Source of the DNA: Syntrophomonadaceae bacterium
GTDB lineage: Bacteria > Bacillota > Dethiobacteria > DTU022
Reading direction: 5' to 3'
Assembly: GCA_007136055.1 (NCBI GenBank)
Contig: SLHT01000228.1
Span: 1-13,859 of the forward strand
DNA: 13,859 nucleotides
Shown here: in pieces, positions 6,534 to 13,784 of the stretch
Position numbering within the stretch: the first letter of the stretch is position 1
How the letters are laid out: each line of letters opens with the position of its first letter
Notes under the pieces: generated by a model
What the model was told of the DNA's origin: nothing
What the model saw: the letters and a program-made list of their open reading frames with translations, nothing else
The model's database searches: none
Position numbers and translations under genes: made by a program

Positions 6534-6717
6534 ATGGGAGGAAAAGGTCGGACTAAAGCAGGATGCGCGGGTTCTGATCTGCTCTCAATTAATATAAGAA
6601 TTTAACCATTTTAGTTAGCTTTTAGGCAATAAGGAGGTGTTCGGCTGTAGAATCCATGTCATGTGAAAATAATCAAAACGAGCTTCAATGAGTTGAAGAG
6701 ATGCGAGGAGTGATTAT

Positions 6718-7617
6718 ATGGAATTATCTGCAATTGGAGATATTCTAGTGGCCGGATTATTAAGAGGCGGGTTGTTTGTTTTGATGGCATTGGGACTATC
6801 CCTGATATTTGGGGTTATGAATATACCCAACTTTGCTCACGGCGAGTTCTACATGCTCGGAGCATATTTTGCCTACTTTTCAAGAACCTTGCTGGGCTTA
6901 AATCCTGTTTTGTGCATAATCATGGCTGCATTAGGAGGCTTTATTGCCGGCAGCATTATCGAAATGACGGCATTTAAAGCACTGCGGAAGCGTTCAAAAG
7001 GTAACTGGGTCATGAACAGTTTTCTATTGACTGTCGGTTTATCGATTTTATTGCAAAACCTTGCTCAGGCCACCCTCGGTGTTCGATTCATGGGCATCAG
7101 CCACTATTGGCAGGGCAGTATTAATATACTGCCAAATATCAGCGTATCGATCGACCGCTTTGCCGGCTTTGTTATTGCCATGGCTACAGTTGCTCTTTTT
7201 TATTTATTTCTTCACAAGACAAAGACGGGCAACTCAATCAGGGCTGTTTCGGAAGATGAAGATGGCGCAATGCTGGTTGGTATAAAAATGAACAAAGTCC
7301 ATACATTGACTTTTGCTTTGGGAGCACTGCTGGCTGCAATTGCCGGAGCTGCATTGCTTTCGATAAACCCCGCTTACCCGACCATGGGACTTGCACCTCT
7401 ATATAAATCATGGTTTGTTGTAATCCTGGTTGGAATGGGTAACGTCTGGGGTACCGTAATCGGCGGCTTTATTGTCGGCATAGTTGAAGCCTTTTCTTAT
7501 TACAACCTAGGCGCAGGATGGCAGGATGTGGTCAGTCTGATGGTAATAATCACAATCCTGGCCCTGAAACCATCAGGTATCTTCGGTAAGAGCGTCAGAG
7601 GAGTGTGGGACAGATGA
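6718..7617 (+). CDS. livH: Branched-chain amino acid-type ABC transporter permease LivH
   Basis: LivH forms one half of the membrane channel of a type-I ABC importer. The 299-residue product is hydrophobic throughout. It carries the family block NIPNFAHGEFYMLGAY (35-50) and the cytoplasmic loop GNSIRAVSEDEDGAMLVGI (171-189), which docks onto the ATPases. The length is normal for LivH (about 290-310). ATG 6718 has AGGAG (6706-6710) at 7 nt. It opens the livHMKGF operon and overlaps livM by the ATGA junction. The family name covers importers of branched-chain amino acids, amides, urea and other small molecules, so the substrate is not fixed by homology. The tight neighbourhood with the amine cluster makes a related substrate worth considering. 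Confidence 0.93.
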   Translation: MELSAIGDILVAGLLRGGLFVLMALGLSLIFGVMNIPNFAHGEFYMLGAYFAYFSRTLLGLNPVLCIIMAALGGFIAGSIIEMTAFKALRKRSKGNWVMNSFLLTVGLSILLQNLAQATLGVRFMGISHYWQGSINILPNISVSIDRFAGFVIAMATVALFYLFLHKTKTGNSIRAVSEDEDGAMLVGIKMNKVHTLTFALGALLAAIAGAALLSINPAYPTMGLAPLYKSWFVVILVGMGNVWGTVIGGFIVGIVEAFSYYNLGAGWQDVVSLMVIITILALKPSGIFGKSVRGVWDR

Positions 7618-8630
7618 CAAATTTACAATCAATTCTTAATAAACAAAACACCTTATCAGACAATAAGTTTTTCAAACTCCTTGGCGTATCACCTTTCGGT
7701 GTGGCAGTCTTTATCATCCTTGCCCTATCACCGCTTTTTATCGATGACCAGTATGTTATGCACCTGTTAATATCGAGTCTGATGTTTGGCGCCCTGGCCA
7801 TTGGTTTTGATTTTACTGTAGGTTTCATCAATATCGTAAACTTTGGTTATGCTGCCTTCATGGGTGTTGGAGCTTATACTTCCGCCCTCCTGGTGTCAAG
7901 GCTTGACCTGTCACCAGTGCTGGCTATGCTTGCCGGCTCTATACTGGCGGCAATACTCGGTTTTCTGATTGGGCTTCTTACTCTAAGGCTGAGAGGAATG
8001 TTCGCTGCTATCATGGCCTGGTTTTTTGGCATCACCCTGATGTCGCTGGCAGCTAACATGGTTGATCTTACCAGGGGTCACCTTGGCCTTAACGTTCCGA
8101 TTCTTTTTCCCGGAGCAGGCAGAGATGCTTATTTTTATCTTATCCTGGGTATTACCGCAGTTACTTACATTGTTCTCAGGAAAATAATCAACTCCCATAT
8201 TGGCTTGGCCTTTCGGGCTATCGGTCAGAATATCGAAGCGGCCAGATCTTCAGGAGTTGATTCAACTAAATACAGGGTCTTTAACTTTACGGTCTCCTGC
8301 TTCTTTGCCGGCCTTATCGGCGGTTTTTACGCCTTTTTTGTAGGTGTCCTTACCCCGGCTGTAATGCATACCAGGGTAACTGTCGAAATACTGGTGCTTT
8401 GTTATATCGGTGGCCGGGGAAGCTTATGGGGAGGCTTACTGGCAGCATTTTTAGTTATCCCCATCTTTGAATATCTAAGGCCGTTGATGGAAATTCGTCT
8501 AATCATCTATGGGTTGCTGATGATCTTAGTAATGATTTATTATCCGGGAGGATTGGCAGCAGTATATGCTCAGCTGGTAGACCTGATTAGAGATATGTTA
8601 GGCATGAAAAGCAAATCTGTAACAGGCTAA
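7614..8630 (+). CDS. livM: Branched-chain amino acid-type ABC transporter permease LivM
   Basis: LivM is the second channel subunit and pairs with LivH. The 338-residue protein has about nine hydrophobic segments, the family motif NFGYAAFMGVGAY (near 77-88), an ATPase-docking loop IGLAFRAIGQNIEAARSSGVD (near 196-216) and the GRGSLWGGLLAAFL block near the C-terminus. I prefer the ATG at 7614, which overlaps the livH stop as ATGA and has AGAGGAG (7597-7603) at 10 nt. The in-frame GTG at 7605 would sit against the ribosome binding site. The overlap implies translational coupling. The 120-nt gap downstream holds no gene, only an orphan AAGGAGGTG at 8671-8679. Confidence 0.93.
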   Translation: MTNLQSILNKQNTLSDNKFFKLLGVSPFGVAVFIILALSPLFIDDQYVMHLLISSLMFGALAIGFDFTVGFINIVNFGYAAFMGVGAYTSALLVSRLDLSPVLAMLAGSILAAILGFLIGLLTLRLRGMFAAIMAWFFGITLMSLAANMVDLTRGHLGLNVPILFPGAGRDAYFYLILGITAVTYIVLRKIINSHIGLAFRAIGQNIEAARSSGVDSTKYRVFNFTVSCFFAGLIGGFYAFFVGVLTPAVMHTRVTVEILVLCYIGGRGSLWGGLLAAFLVIPIFEYLRPLMEIRLIIYGLLMILVMIYYPGGLAAVYAQLVDLIRDMLGMKSKSVTG

Positions 8631-8750
8631 ACCCGTCGCAATAGCTTTCAGCTTTATTAATAATCATTTTAAGGAGGTGTATAAAGAAATCTACTAATTG
8701 ATCGATGCAAGAGGGTTGTTAATGAATTTAATTTTATAGGAGGTTCAAAA

Positions 8751-10055
8751 ATGTTTACTAAAAAGAGGTTATGGGTTTTAGCTTTGGTTTTTTTGTTCGC
8801 TTTCAGTCTTTTAATAGCAGGCTGCGCTGAAGATCCTGTTGATGATGCTCCTGATGACGACGCTGTTGATGCCGATAAGGTCCTCAAAGTTGGAGTGCTT
8901 GGTCCCTTTACAGGGCCTGCTGCAAGAACCGGCGAGGAATTCAAGGGCGCGGTGGAAATGGCTTTTAATAGGGTCGACAACCAGATTGGTGACTACGCAG
9001 TAGAATTTGTCTGGATTGATTCACAGTCAGACCCTGAAAGAGCTACCCGCGCTTATGAAGAAGCTGCCGTAAGGGACCAGATCGATGCCGGTATCTTAAA
9101 CTGGCACAGTTCGGTAGCTGTAGCCGCTATGGATGTTGCTGCCAGGAACCAGGTGCCGCACTTCTTCGGTTTCGGCGCTACTGAAGTGGTTAATGAAAAA
9201 TATGAATCTGACCCCGAATTTTACAGTTACTGGATGGGCAAAACCTGGCCTACACCGTCCAAGTTGACCGGTGCTTACCTTGAAACCCTTGACGAAGCAA
9301 TAGAAGAAGGTCTTTGGGAGCCCCGTAATAAGCGCTTTGCCGTATATGGTGAGGATACCGACTGGGGCCGCAGTTTTGGTGCCGCTATTGCTTCAGACTT
9401 TGAAGCAGCCGGTTGGGAAGTTGTCGGCGAAGAATACTTTGCCGTTGGTGAAACCGAACTGGTGCCCCTGCTCTATAGCTTGAGAGATATGGATGCCAGC
9501 GTGATTGCCGGAACCGTGGCGACTGCACCCTCCTTTGCCGCTTTCATTAAGCAGGCCCAGGAAGTTGGCGTCCAGAGCGTTATTATTGCCGACGGTTTAG
9601 GCTGGATTGGTGAATGGTATGAAATGACCGGCGCTGACTCCAATTATGTTTTGGACCAGATTCCGGCCTGGACAACTGATCAAGCAAGGCAGTTTGTAAT
9701 TGACTTTGAAGAAGAATATGGCTTTACTCCGAGTACTTCCGGGGGTGGTTTGGCTTATGACCAGGCTTCCTTCTTTATCCAGGTTGCCGAGGCAACCCTG
9801 GCGGAGCATGGCGAATTAAGCCGTGAAACCTTATACCAGTACGGTCAGGATACCCTCTGGACCGGAGGTCTTTCCTTTACTGACGGGATCATTATGGAGG
9901 AGTACATGTACTCTCCGGATAGTGTCCCAGATCCTGTGGTTGGAGAAGGTTACTTTATTTTCCCCGTCATTCAGTACTTTGAAGGGGAAGGCAAGATAAC
10001 CTGGCCTGCTGTATGGAAGGAAGCAGACTTCCAGTCCCCCGGTTATCTAGAATAG
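8751..10055 (+). CDS. livK: Liv-type ABC transporter substrate-binding lipoprotein
   Basis: This is the extracellular ligand-binding component, a periplasmic-binding-protein type 1 fold. The signal peptide MFTKKRLWVLALVF is followed by a lipobox LIAGC with the lipidated cysteine at residue 25. The mature N-terminus is a strikingly acidic linker (eight Asp and one Glu within 16 residues), then the first domain opens with VLKVGVLGPFTGPAARTGEEF. At 434 residues it is somewhat longer than most family members. The protein as a whole is acidic, which would suit a salty or alkaline habitat but is weak evidence. ATG 8751 has AGGAGG (8738-8743) at 7 nt, probably giving high translation. It sits between the permeases and the ATPases. 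The ligand is unknown; amino acids, amides and betaine-like compounds are all possible. Confidence 0.92.
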   Translation: MFTKKRLWVLALVFLFAFSLLIAGCAEDPVDDAPDDDAVDADKVLKVGVLGPFTGPAARTGEEFKGAVEMAFNRVDNQIGDYAVEFVWIDSQSDPERATRAYEEAAVRDQIDAGILNWHSSVAVAAMDVAARNQVPHFFGFGATEVVNEKYESDPEFYSYWMGKTWPTPSKLTGAYLETLDEAIEEGLWEPRNKRFAVYGEDTDWGRSFGAAIASDFEAAGWEVVGEEYFAVGETELVPLLYSLRDMDASVIAGTVATAPSFAAFIKQAQEVGVQSVIIADGLGWIGEWYEMTGADSNYVLDQIPAWTTDQARQFVIDFEEEYGFTPSTSGGGLAYDQASFFIQVAEATLAEHGELSRETLYQYGQDTLWTGGLSFTDGIIMEEYMYSPDSVPDPVVGEGYFIFPVIQYFEGEGKITWPAVWKEADFQSPGYLE

Positions 10056-10068
10056 CATTTCATAGTAG

Positions 10069-10099
10069 GCGGGCGGCTGTCATTTAGGCTGCCGTCCGC
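10069..10099 (+). other. GC-rich hairpin between livK and livG
   Basis: GCGGGCGGC (10069-10077) pairs with GCCGTCCGC (10091-10099) over 9 bp with one G-U and a 13-nt loop, starting 14 nt after the livK stop. No T-tract follows. A partial terminator or 3'-end stabiliser that keeps the binding protein in excess over the ATPases is the likely role, as is known for other ABC importer operons. Confidence 0.55.
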
Positions 10100-10128
10100 T
10101 GATATAAAGTTTGGAAAGCAGGTGCCGG

Positions 10129-10866
10129 ATGAGTAATATAATTTTGGAAACTAAAGATGTAGTAAAAAAGTTTGGCGGACTTATAGCGGTAAAAAATGTG
10201 AGCATGCAGGTAAAAGAGGGCGAAATATTCGGGATTATCGGGCCTAACGGTGCAGGAAAGACAACCCTGCTAAACTCGGTATCAGGGGTGTACAAACCTG
10301 AAGAAGGACAGGTCTTTTTTAAAGGAGAAAATATTACCAATCAGGGCGCGCATGTCCTCTGTCGGAAAGGGATTGCCCGCACTTACCAAATTGTTAATTC
10401 TTTTCCCCGTATGACCGTACTGGAAAATGTAAAAATCGGATCAATATTTGGCAGTGCAATCCCGCAGGATGATGATGCAAAAGCACGGGAAATACTTGAT
10501 TTTGTAGGTTTTCCTTTGCCTGTCGATACGATTGCAGGCAATTTAAATACTGTTCAGCTTAAGTACCTGGAGTTGGCCCGAGCCCTGGCTACAAATGGCG
10601 AACTGCTGCTTTTGGATGAAGTAGCCGCAGGGCTTACGCCCGGTGAGCTTACAGAGTTTATTGAACTGATAAAAAGGATCAGGGACAGAGGCATTACCGT
10701 TATTACAATCGAACACGTTATGAAATTTATCATGACTATCTGCGAGCGGATTATAGTTCTTAATTATGGTGAAAAAATTGCTGAAGGAACGCCGGAAGAA
10801 ATTGTTAATGACAAGCTGGTTCTGGAGGCTTATCTGGGCAAAGAACACGCCGTAGAAGCCGAATAA
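10129..10866 (+). CDS. livG: Liv-type ABC transporter ATPase LivG
   Basis: LivG is one of the two cytoplasmic ATPases that drive the importer. The 245-residue protein shows Walker A GPNGAGKTT (38-46), Walker B LLLLDE (159-164) with the following VAAGL D-loop region, and the switch histidine in ITIEHV (His196). The signature motif is degenerate: NLNTVQLKYLELARAL stands where LSGGQ-type motifs are usual. The rest of the signature helix is intact, and LivG proteins are known to vary here, so activity is still expected with LivF supplying a canonical motif. ATG 10129 has AGG at 6 nt in GCAGGTGCCGG; the in-frame TTG at 10111 lacks a site. livF follows after 20 nt. Confidence 0.92.
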   Translation: MSNIILETKDVVKKFGGLIAVKNVSMQVKEGEIFGIIGPNGAGKTTLLNSVSGVYKPEEGQVFFKGENITNQGAHVLCRKGIARTYQIVNSFPRMTVLENVKIGSIFGSAIPQDDDAKAREILDFVGFPLPVDTIAGNLNTVQLKYLELARALATNGELLLLDEVAAGLTPGELTEFIELIKRIRDRGITVITIEHVMKFIMTICERIIVLNYGEKIAEGTPEEIVNDKLVLEAYLGKEHAVEAE

Positions 10867-10886
10867 GTTTGAAGGAGAGATTTAAT

Positions 10887-11594
10887 GTGCTGGAACTAAA
10901 GAATGTTAGCGCCGGTTACGGTCCTCTGCAGATTTTATGGGGGATATCACTAAAGGTTGAAACTGGAGAATTTGTATCTATGGTTGGGCCAAACGGAGCC
11001 GGTAAAACAACCTGTTTAAAATCTATTGCCGGCATGCTCGATGTAACAGAAGGCGAAGTAATTTTCAAAGATGCTGTCATCAATAAGATGCAGACATCAG
11101 ATATAACTTCACTTGGCTTAAGTTTTGTCACCGAAGAAGGCTGTCTTTTTACCGGTATGACAGTGGCAGAAAACCTGGATCTGGGAGCTTTTATTTTAAG
11201 CGATAAAAAGAAAATCAAAGAACTGCAGGACAATATATTCGATCTTTTCCCCCGCCTTGCCGAAAGGAAAAAGCAGCTGGCAGGAACACTAAGCGGCGGG
11301 GAAAGAAAAATGCTTTCAATTGCCCGTGGCTTGATGTCCAATCCCAGTATTTTAATGGTTGATGAACCTTCCCTTGGTTTGGCCCCAAACCTGGTAGATT
11401 CAGTATTCGATGCCCTGATCACTTTAAATAAAAAGGGAGTAACTATCCTTCTCGTTGAACAAAATGTGCATACCACACTTGAAATTACCGACCGTACCTA
11501 CGTAATCGAGCAAGGACATATCTGCTTGCAGGGATTAAGCTCGGAAATGCTGGATAATGAACACGTCAAGAGTTGTTACCTCGGTATCGTATAA
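10887..11594 (+). CDS. livF: Liv-type ABC transporter ATPase LivF
   Basis: LivF is the second ATPase of the importer. In the 235-residue product I see Walker A GPNGAGKT (34-41), a canonical signature LSGGERKMLSIARGL (from 135), Walker B ILMVDE (155-160) followed by PSLGLAP, and the switch histidine region near the expected place (ILLVEQNV, where the histidine is replaced by Gln-Asn, as is usual in LivF). The start is GTG 10887 with AAGGAG (10872-10877) at 9 nt; the TTG at 10869 overlaps that site and is rejected. It is the last gene of the operon. Together LivG and LivF would form a heterodimer with one canonical and one degenerate signature. Confidence 0.92.
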   Translation: MLELKNVSAGYGPLQILWGISLKVETGEFVSMVGPNGAGKTTCLKSIAGMLDVTEGEVIFKDAVINKMQTSDITSLGLSFVTEEGCLFTGMTVAENLDLGAFILSDKKKIKELQDNIFDLFPRLAERKKQLAGTLSGGERKMLSIARGLMSNPSILMVDEPSLGLAPNLVDSVFDALITLNKKGVTILLVEQNVHTTLEITDRTYVIEQGHICLQGLSSEMLDNEHVKSCYLGIV

Positions 11595-11632
11595 GGTGGC
11601 AGTGGATCGAAGGATTTGTCAACTACCTTTTT
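11593..11632 (+). terminator. Possible terminator after livF
   Basis: AAGGTGG (11593-11599) can pair with CTACCTT (11623-11629) with one G-U, and the T-run extends to 11632. The stem is short with a 23-nt loop, so this is a weak call supported mainly by its position at the end of the operon. Confidence 0.35.
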
Positions 11633-11676
11633 GACCAACGCTATCGAGCCTGATTCCGTTTTAGGTTTGTGCGAAT

Positions 11677-11692
11677 TTTGCATTAATGCAAA
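11677..11692. promoter_or_regulatory. Perfect 16-bp palindrome TTTGCATTAATGCAAA upstream of modE
   Basis: The sequence equals its own reverse complement. It uses the same TTTGCA/TGCAAA half-sites as the array at 6437-6529 but in the opposite (outward-to-inward) order with a 4-nt spacer. It lies between livF and modE and is probably an operator for one of them or for the modE transcript. Confidence 0.5.
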
Positions 11693-11859
11693 CTAACAGC
11701 TTTTCACTTATTTCATATCAGCTTTAATAATTAGGTTATTAACAATATTCTTTTTTGTATTTTGGCAGACTGTTCCCGGGTTTAACGCTTGAATCAGTCT
11801 TGATAGCTGCACAGGCAGCCAGGTTAACTGAAAAATTACCTGGAGACAGGCTGAAAGCG

Positions 11860-12201
11860 GTGAGTTTCTTGGAATATAAGTTTCGGTTCTGGCTGATTAA
11901 GAACAATAAGAAGGTTTTTGGGGAAGGGCCACTGATGTTATTGAAAAAAGTAGAGGAACTGGGCTCTCTCAGACAGGCAGCTATCGACATGGGCATGTCC
12001 TACAGTAAGGCCTGGAAAATTATGAAGCAAATTGAAGATGAGCTGCAAATGCAGCTGCTGGAGCGAACTATTGGCGGCAAAACAGGCGGCGGTTCCACTA
12101 TCACCATTGAAGCAAAAAAATTCATACAGCAGTACGAAGCTTTCATGGCCAGCATTAATGAAATAATTGAAGAGGAAATGAACAGGTATTTTATGATATG
12201 A
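11860..12201 (+). CDS. modE: ModE-type molybdate-responsive regulator (HTH domain only)
   Basis: ModE-family proteins repress molybdate uptake genes when molybdate is plentiful. The product, 113 residues from GTG 11860, begins with the typical YKFRFWLIKNNKKVFGEGP strand pair, then a winged helix-turn-helix (about 33-56, LGSLRQAAIDMGMSYSKAWKIMK) and the wing LLERTIGGKTGGGSTIT. It lacks the C-terminal Mop domains of E. coli ModE, so metal sensing is either intrinsic or absent; the short form is common in anaerobes. The frame is open back to 11743, and TTG 11755 would add 35 residues with no clear ribosome binding site; TTG 11869 is another option. The start is therefore uncertain. It precedes modABC, with a ModE-like operator in between. 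Confidence 0.85.
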   Translation: MSFLEYKFRFWLIKNNKKVFGEGPLMLLKKVEELGSLRQAAIDMGMSYSKAWKIMKQIEDELQMQLLERTIGGKTGGGSTITIEAKKFIQQYEAFMASINEIIEEEMNRYFMI

Positions 12202-12205
12202 TTCC

Positions 12206-12261
12206 ATGTAGAATATTTTTTTGGGTATCGTTATATATTTGAAAAAATAACGATTCTACAT
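12206..12261. repeat. Outer 9-bp inverted repeat flanking the ModE site
   Basis: ATGTAGAAT (12206-12214), 4 nt after the modE stop, mirrors ATTCTACAT (12253-12261) exactly. Its right arm overlaps the right arm of the ModE-like operator by 2 bp. In RNA the two repeats would nest into one long AT-rich hairpin, which may also end the modE message. Confidence 0.45.
12227..12254. promoter_or_regulatory. ModE-like operator upstream of modA
   Basis: ATCGTTAT (12227-12234) and ATAACGAT (12247-12254) form a perfect inverted repeat with a 12-nt AT-rich spacer. The E. coli modA operator has the same CGTTAT/ATAACG arms and, as I recall it, the same spacing. Position between modE and modA supports repression of modABC by the adjacent ModE. 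Confidence 0.75.
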
Positions 12262-12313
12262 TCAGTGCTGAATTAATCTGCAACAGGAGTGTGTCAGGGA
12301 GAGGAGATTGGTA

Positions 12314-13105
12314 TTGAAAAGCAATAAGGTCCCCTTAAAAATGCTCATCGCGCTTTTGTTAATAGTAATTATCCCTGCCTGTGAGCCGGCCACTAAACAA
12401 AAAGAACAGCCAACAGTAACCAGGGAGCTTCATATTGCTACTGCTGCAGGTTTAAGGTTTGCTTTTGAAGAGATTGGCGAAGTATTTGAGGTAGAAAAAG
12501 GTACCAGGGTAGTCTTTCAGTTTGGGTCTTCAGGAAATTTGGCGCAGCAGATTTCCAGCGGGGCTCCTGTAGATTTATTTATATCAGCCAATAAAAGCTT
12601 TGTCGAAGATTTGGTTGCGAAAGGGGACATTCTTGATGAGACTGTGGAGCTCTTTGCCATTGGCCGCATAGTTTTGGCGGTGAACAAGCAGTCAGGATTG
12701 GAAGTTCACTCGCTAAATGATCTGAGCTGTGATGAAATTGATTATATTTCCATTGCGAACCCTTCTCATGCACCCTACGGGATGGCGGCGAAGGAAGCGC
12801 TGGAAAACAAAGGACTCTGGGATCAGCTGGAAGATAAGTTAATCTATGGGGAAACTGTAACCCAGGCTATGCAGTTTGTCCGGACAGGCAACGCTCCTGT
12901 GGGAATTATTGCCCTGTCTATTGCAGGTGTTCCAGAGATTGAATCTTTTCCGGTAGATGAAATGTTATACAACCCCCTGGAGCAAATGCTGGGAGTGGTG
13001 AGCCATTCTCAACAAAAAGAACTCGCTCTGGAATTTGCCGCATTTGTAAATGGTCCCCGGGGTCAAGCAATCATGAAAAAGCATGGATTTGATATGCCCG
13101 AATAA
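12314..13105 (+). CDS. modA: Molybdate ABC transporter substrate-binding lipoprotein
   Basis: ModA captures molybdate or tungstate outside the cell. The 263-residue product has a signal peptide with lipobox IPAC (Cys23), so it is a lipoprotein as in Gram-positives. Family motifs are LHIATAAGLRFAFEEIGEVFE at the start of the mature domain, FGSSGNLAQQISSGAPVDLFISA with the oxyanion-binding serines, the APYGMAAKEAL segment and FVRTGNAPVGIIALS. The start is TTG 12314, 7 nt after GGGAGAGGAG (12297-12306); the upstream in-frame TTG at 12308 is too close to that site. The gene lies behind the ModE-like operator. It is followed by modB after 14 nt. Molybdate versus tungstate preference cannot be decided here. 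Confidence 0.92.
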   Translation: MKSNKVPLKMLIALLLIVIIPACEPATKQKEQPTVTRELHIATAAGLRFAFEEIGEVFEVEKGTRVVFQFGSSGNLAQQISSGAPVDLFISANKSFVEDLVAKGDILDETVELFAIGRIVLAVNKQSGLEVHSLNDLSCDEIDYISIANPSHAPYGMAAKEALENKGLWDQLEDKLIYGETVTQAMQFVRTGNAPVGIIALSIAGVPEIESFPVDEMLYNPLEQMLGVVSHSQQKELALEFAAFVNGPRGQAIMKKHGFDMPE

Positions 13106-13119
13106 GGAGGTCCGGCCCT

Positions 13120-13779
13120 TTGAACTGGCTACCGGTTTACCTGTCACTAAAAATTGCTTTCTATGCCACTCTTATTACCGCTATGATCGGAATCCCTTTA
13201 GGTTGGCTATTGGCAAAGGGAAGGTTTTTTGGCAGTGGATTTTTATCAACCATTGTAATGCTGCCCATGGTATTACCGCCTACAGTGCTGGGTTATTACC
13301 TGCTAATTCTGATCGGCAGACAAAGTATGATCGGCAGGTGGTTGCAGGATACCTTTCAAGTTAACCTGGTCTTTACCTGGCAGGGGGCGGTGTTAGCTGC
13401 CGCCATTGTATCCCTGCCCCTGATGGTCCGGACTGTGCAGGCGAGTATTGAAACTGTAGATAAAAATACAGAAGACGTTGCCAGGACGCTGGGAAAAACA
13501 GAACTTGATATATTTTTTCGCATAACCCTACCATTAGCCTGGCAGGGAATCATGGCCGGTCTTGTCCTGGCTTTTGCCAGGGCAATGGGCGAATTTGGGG
13601 CAACGCTGATGGTTGCAGGGAATATTCCCGGAAAAACACAGACCCTTTCCATTGCTATCTATGATGCAGTGCAGGGTGGCAATTACGAACAAGCCAATTT
13701 TCTGGTGGTTTTAATTAGTGGAATCACAATTGTCAGTTTGCTTTTTATTAATCGGTTCACCAAAATGAAAAGGTGGTGA
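13120..13779 (+). CDS. modB: Molybdate ABC transporter permease
   Basis: ModB is the membrane channel of the molybdate importer. The 219-residue protein has about five to six hydrophobic helices, the LPMVLPPTVLGYYLL segment (48-62), the ATPase-docking loop EDVARTLGKTELDIFFRITLP (118-138) and the strongly conserved ARAMGEFGATLMVAGN (153-168). The length is normal. The start is TTG 13120 with AGGAGG (13105-13110) at 9 nt; the site overlaps the modA stop, implying coupled translation. modC follows after 5 nt. The assignment to molybdate rather than sulfate rests on the short length, the GEFGATLMVAGN motif and the neighbours. Confidence 0.93.
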   Translation: MNWLPVYLSLKIAFYATLITAMIGIPLGWLLAKGRFFGSGFLSTIVMLPMVLPPTVLGYYLLILIGRQSMIGRWLQDTFQVNLVFTWQGAVLAAAIVSLPLMVRTVQASIETVDKNTEDVARTLGKTELDIFFRITLPLAWQGIMAGLVLAFARAMGEFGATLMVAGNIPGKTQTLSIAIYDAVQGGNYEQANFLVVLISGITIVSLLFINRFTKMKRW

Positions 13780-13784
13780 GAGCT

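Larger units (their letters stand above)
6152..6717. other. Long regulatory gap upstream of the liv operon
   Basis: No convincing gene is present in these 566 nt. In order it contains an 11-bp-stem hairpin (6165-6211), a -24/-12-like promoter (6275-6290), a tandem AGGGTTAACTG pair (6402-6429), three TGCAAA-N5-TTTGCA inverted repeats (6437-6529), an orphan Shine-Dalgarno-like AAGGAGGTG (6631-6639) and a possible 11-codon frame (6656-6691). A reverse frame at 6161-6394 lacks a usable ribosome binding site. Confidence 0.7.

Noticed and set aside
6656..6691. 11-codon frame in the livH leader as a leader peptide
   Set aside because: The nearest Shine-Dalgarno-like sequence is about 18 nt away, and there is no run of regulatory codons or attenuator hairpin.
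10916..11476. 186-codon reverse frame
   Set aside because: It is antisense to livF, which has all ABC ATPase motifs; the composition (Ser/Pro/Arg-rich) is typical of a shadow frame.
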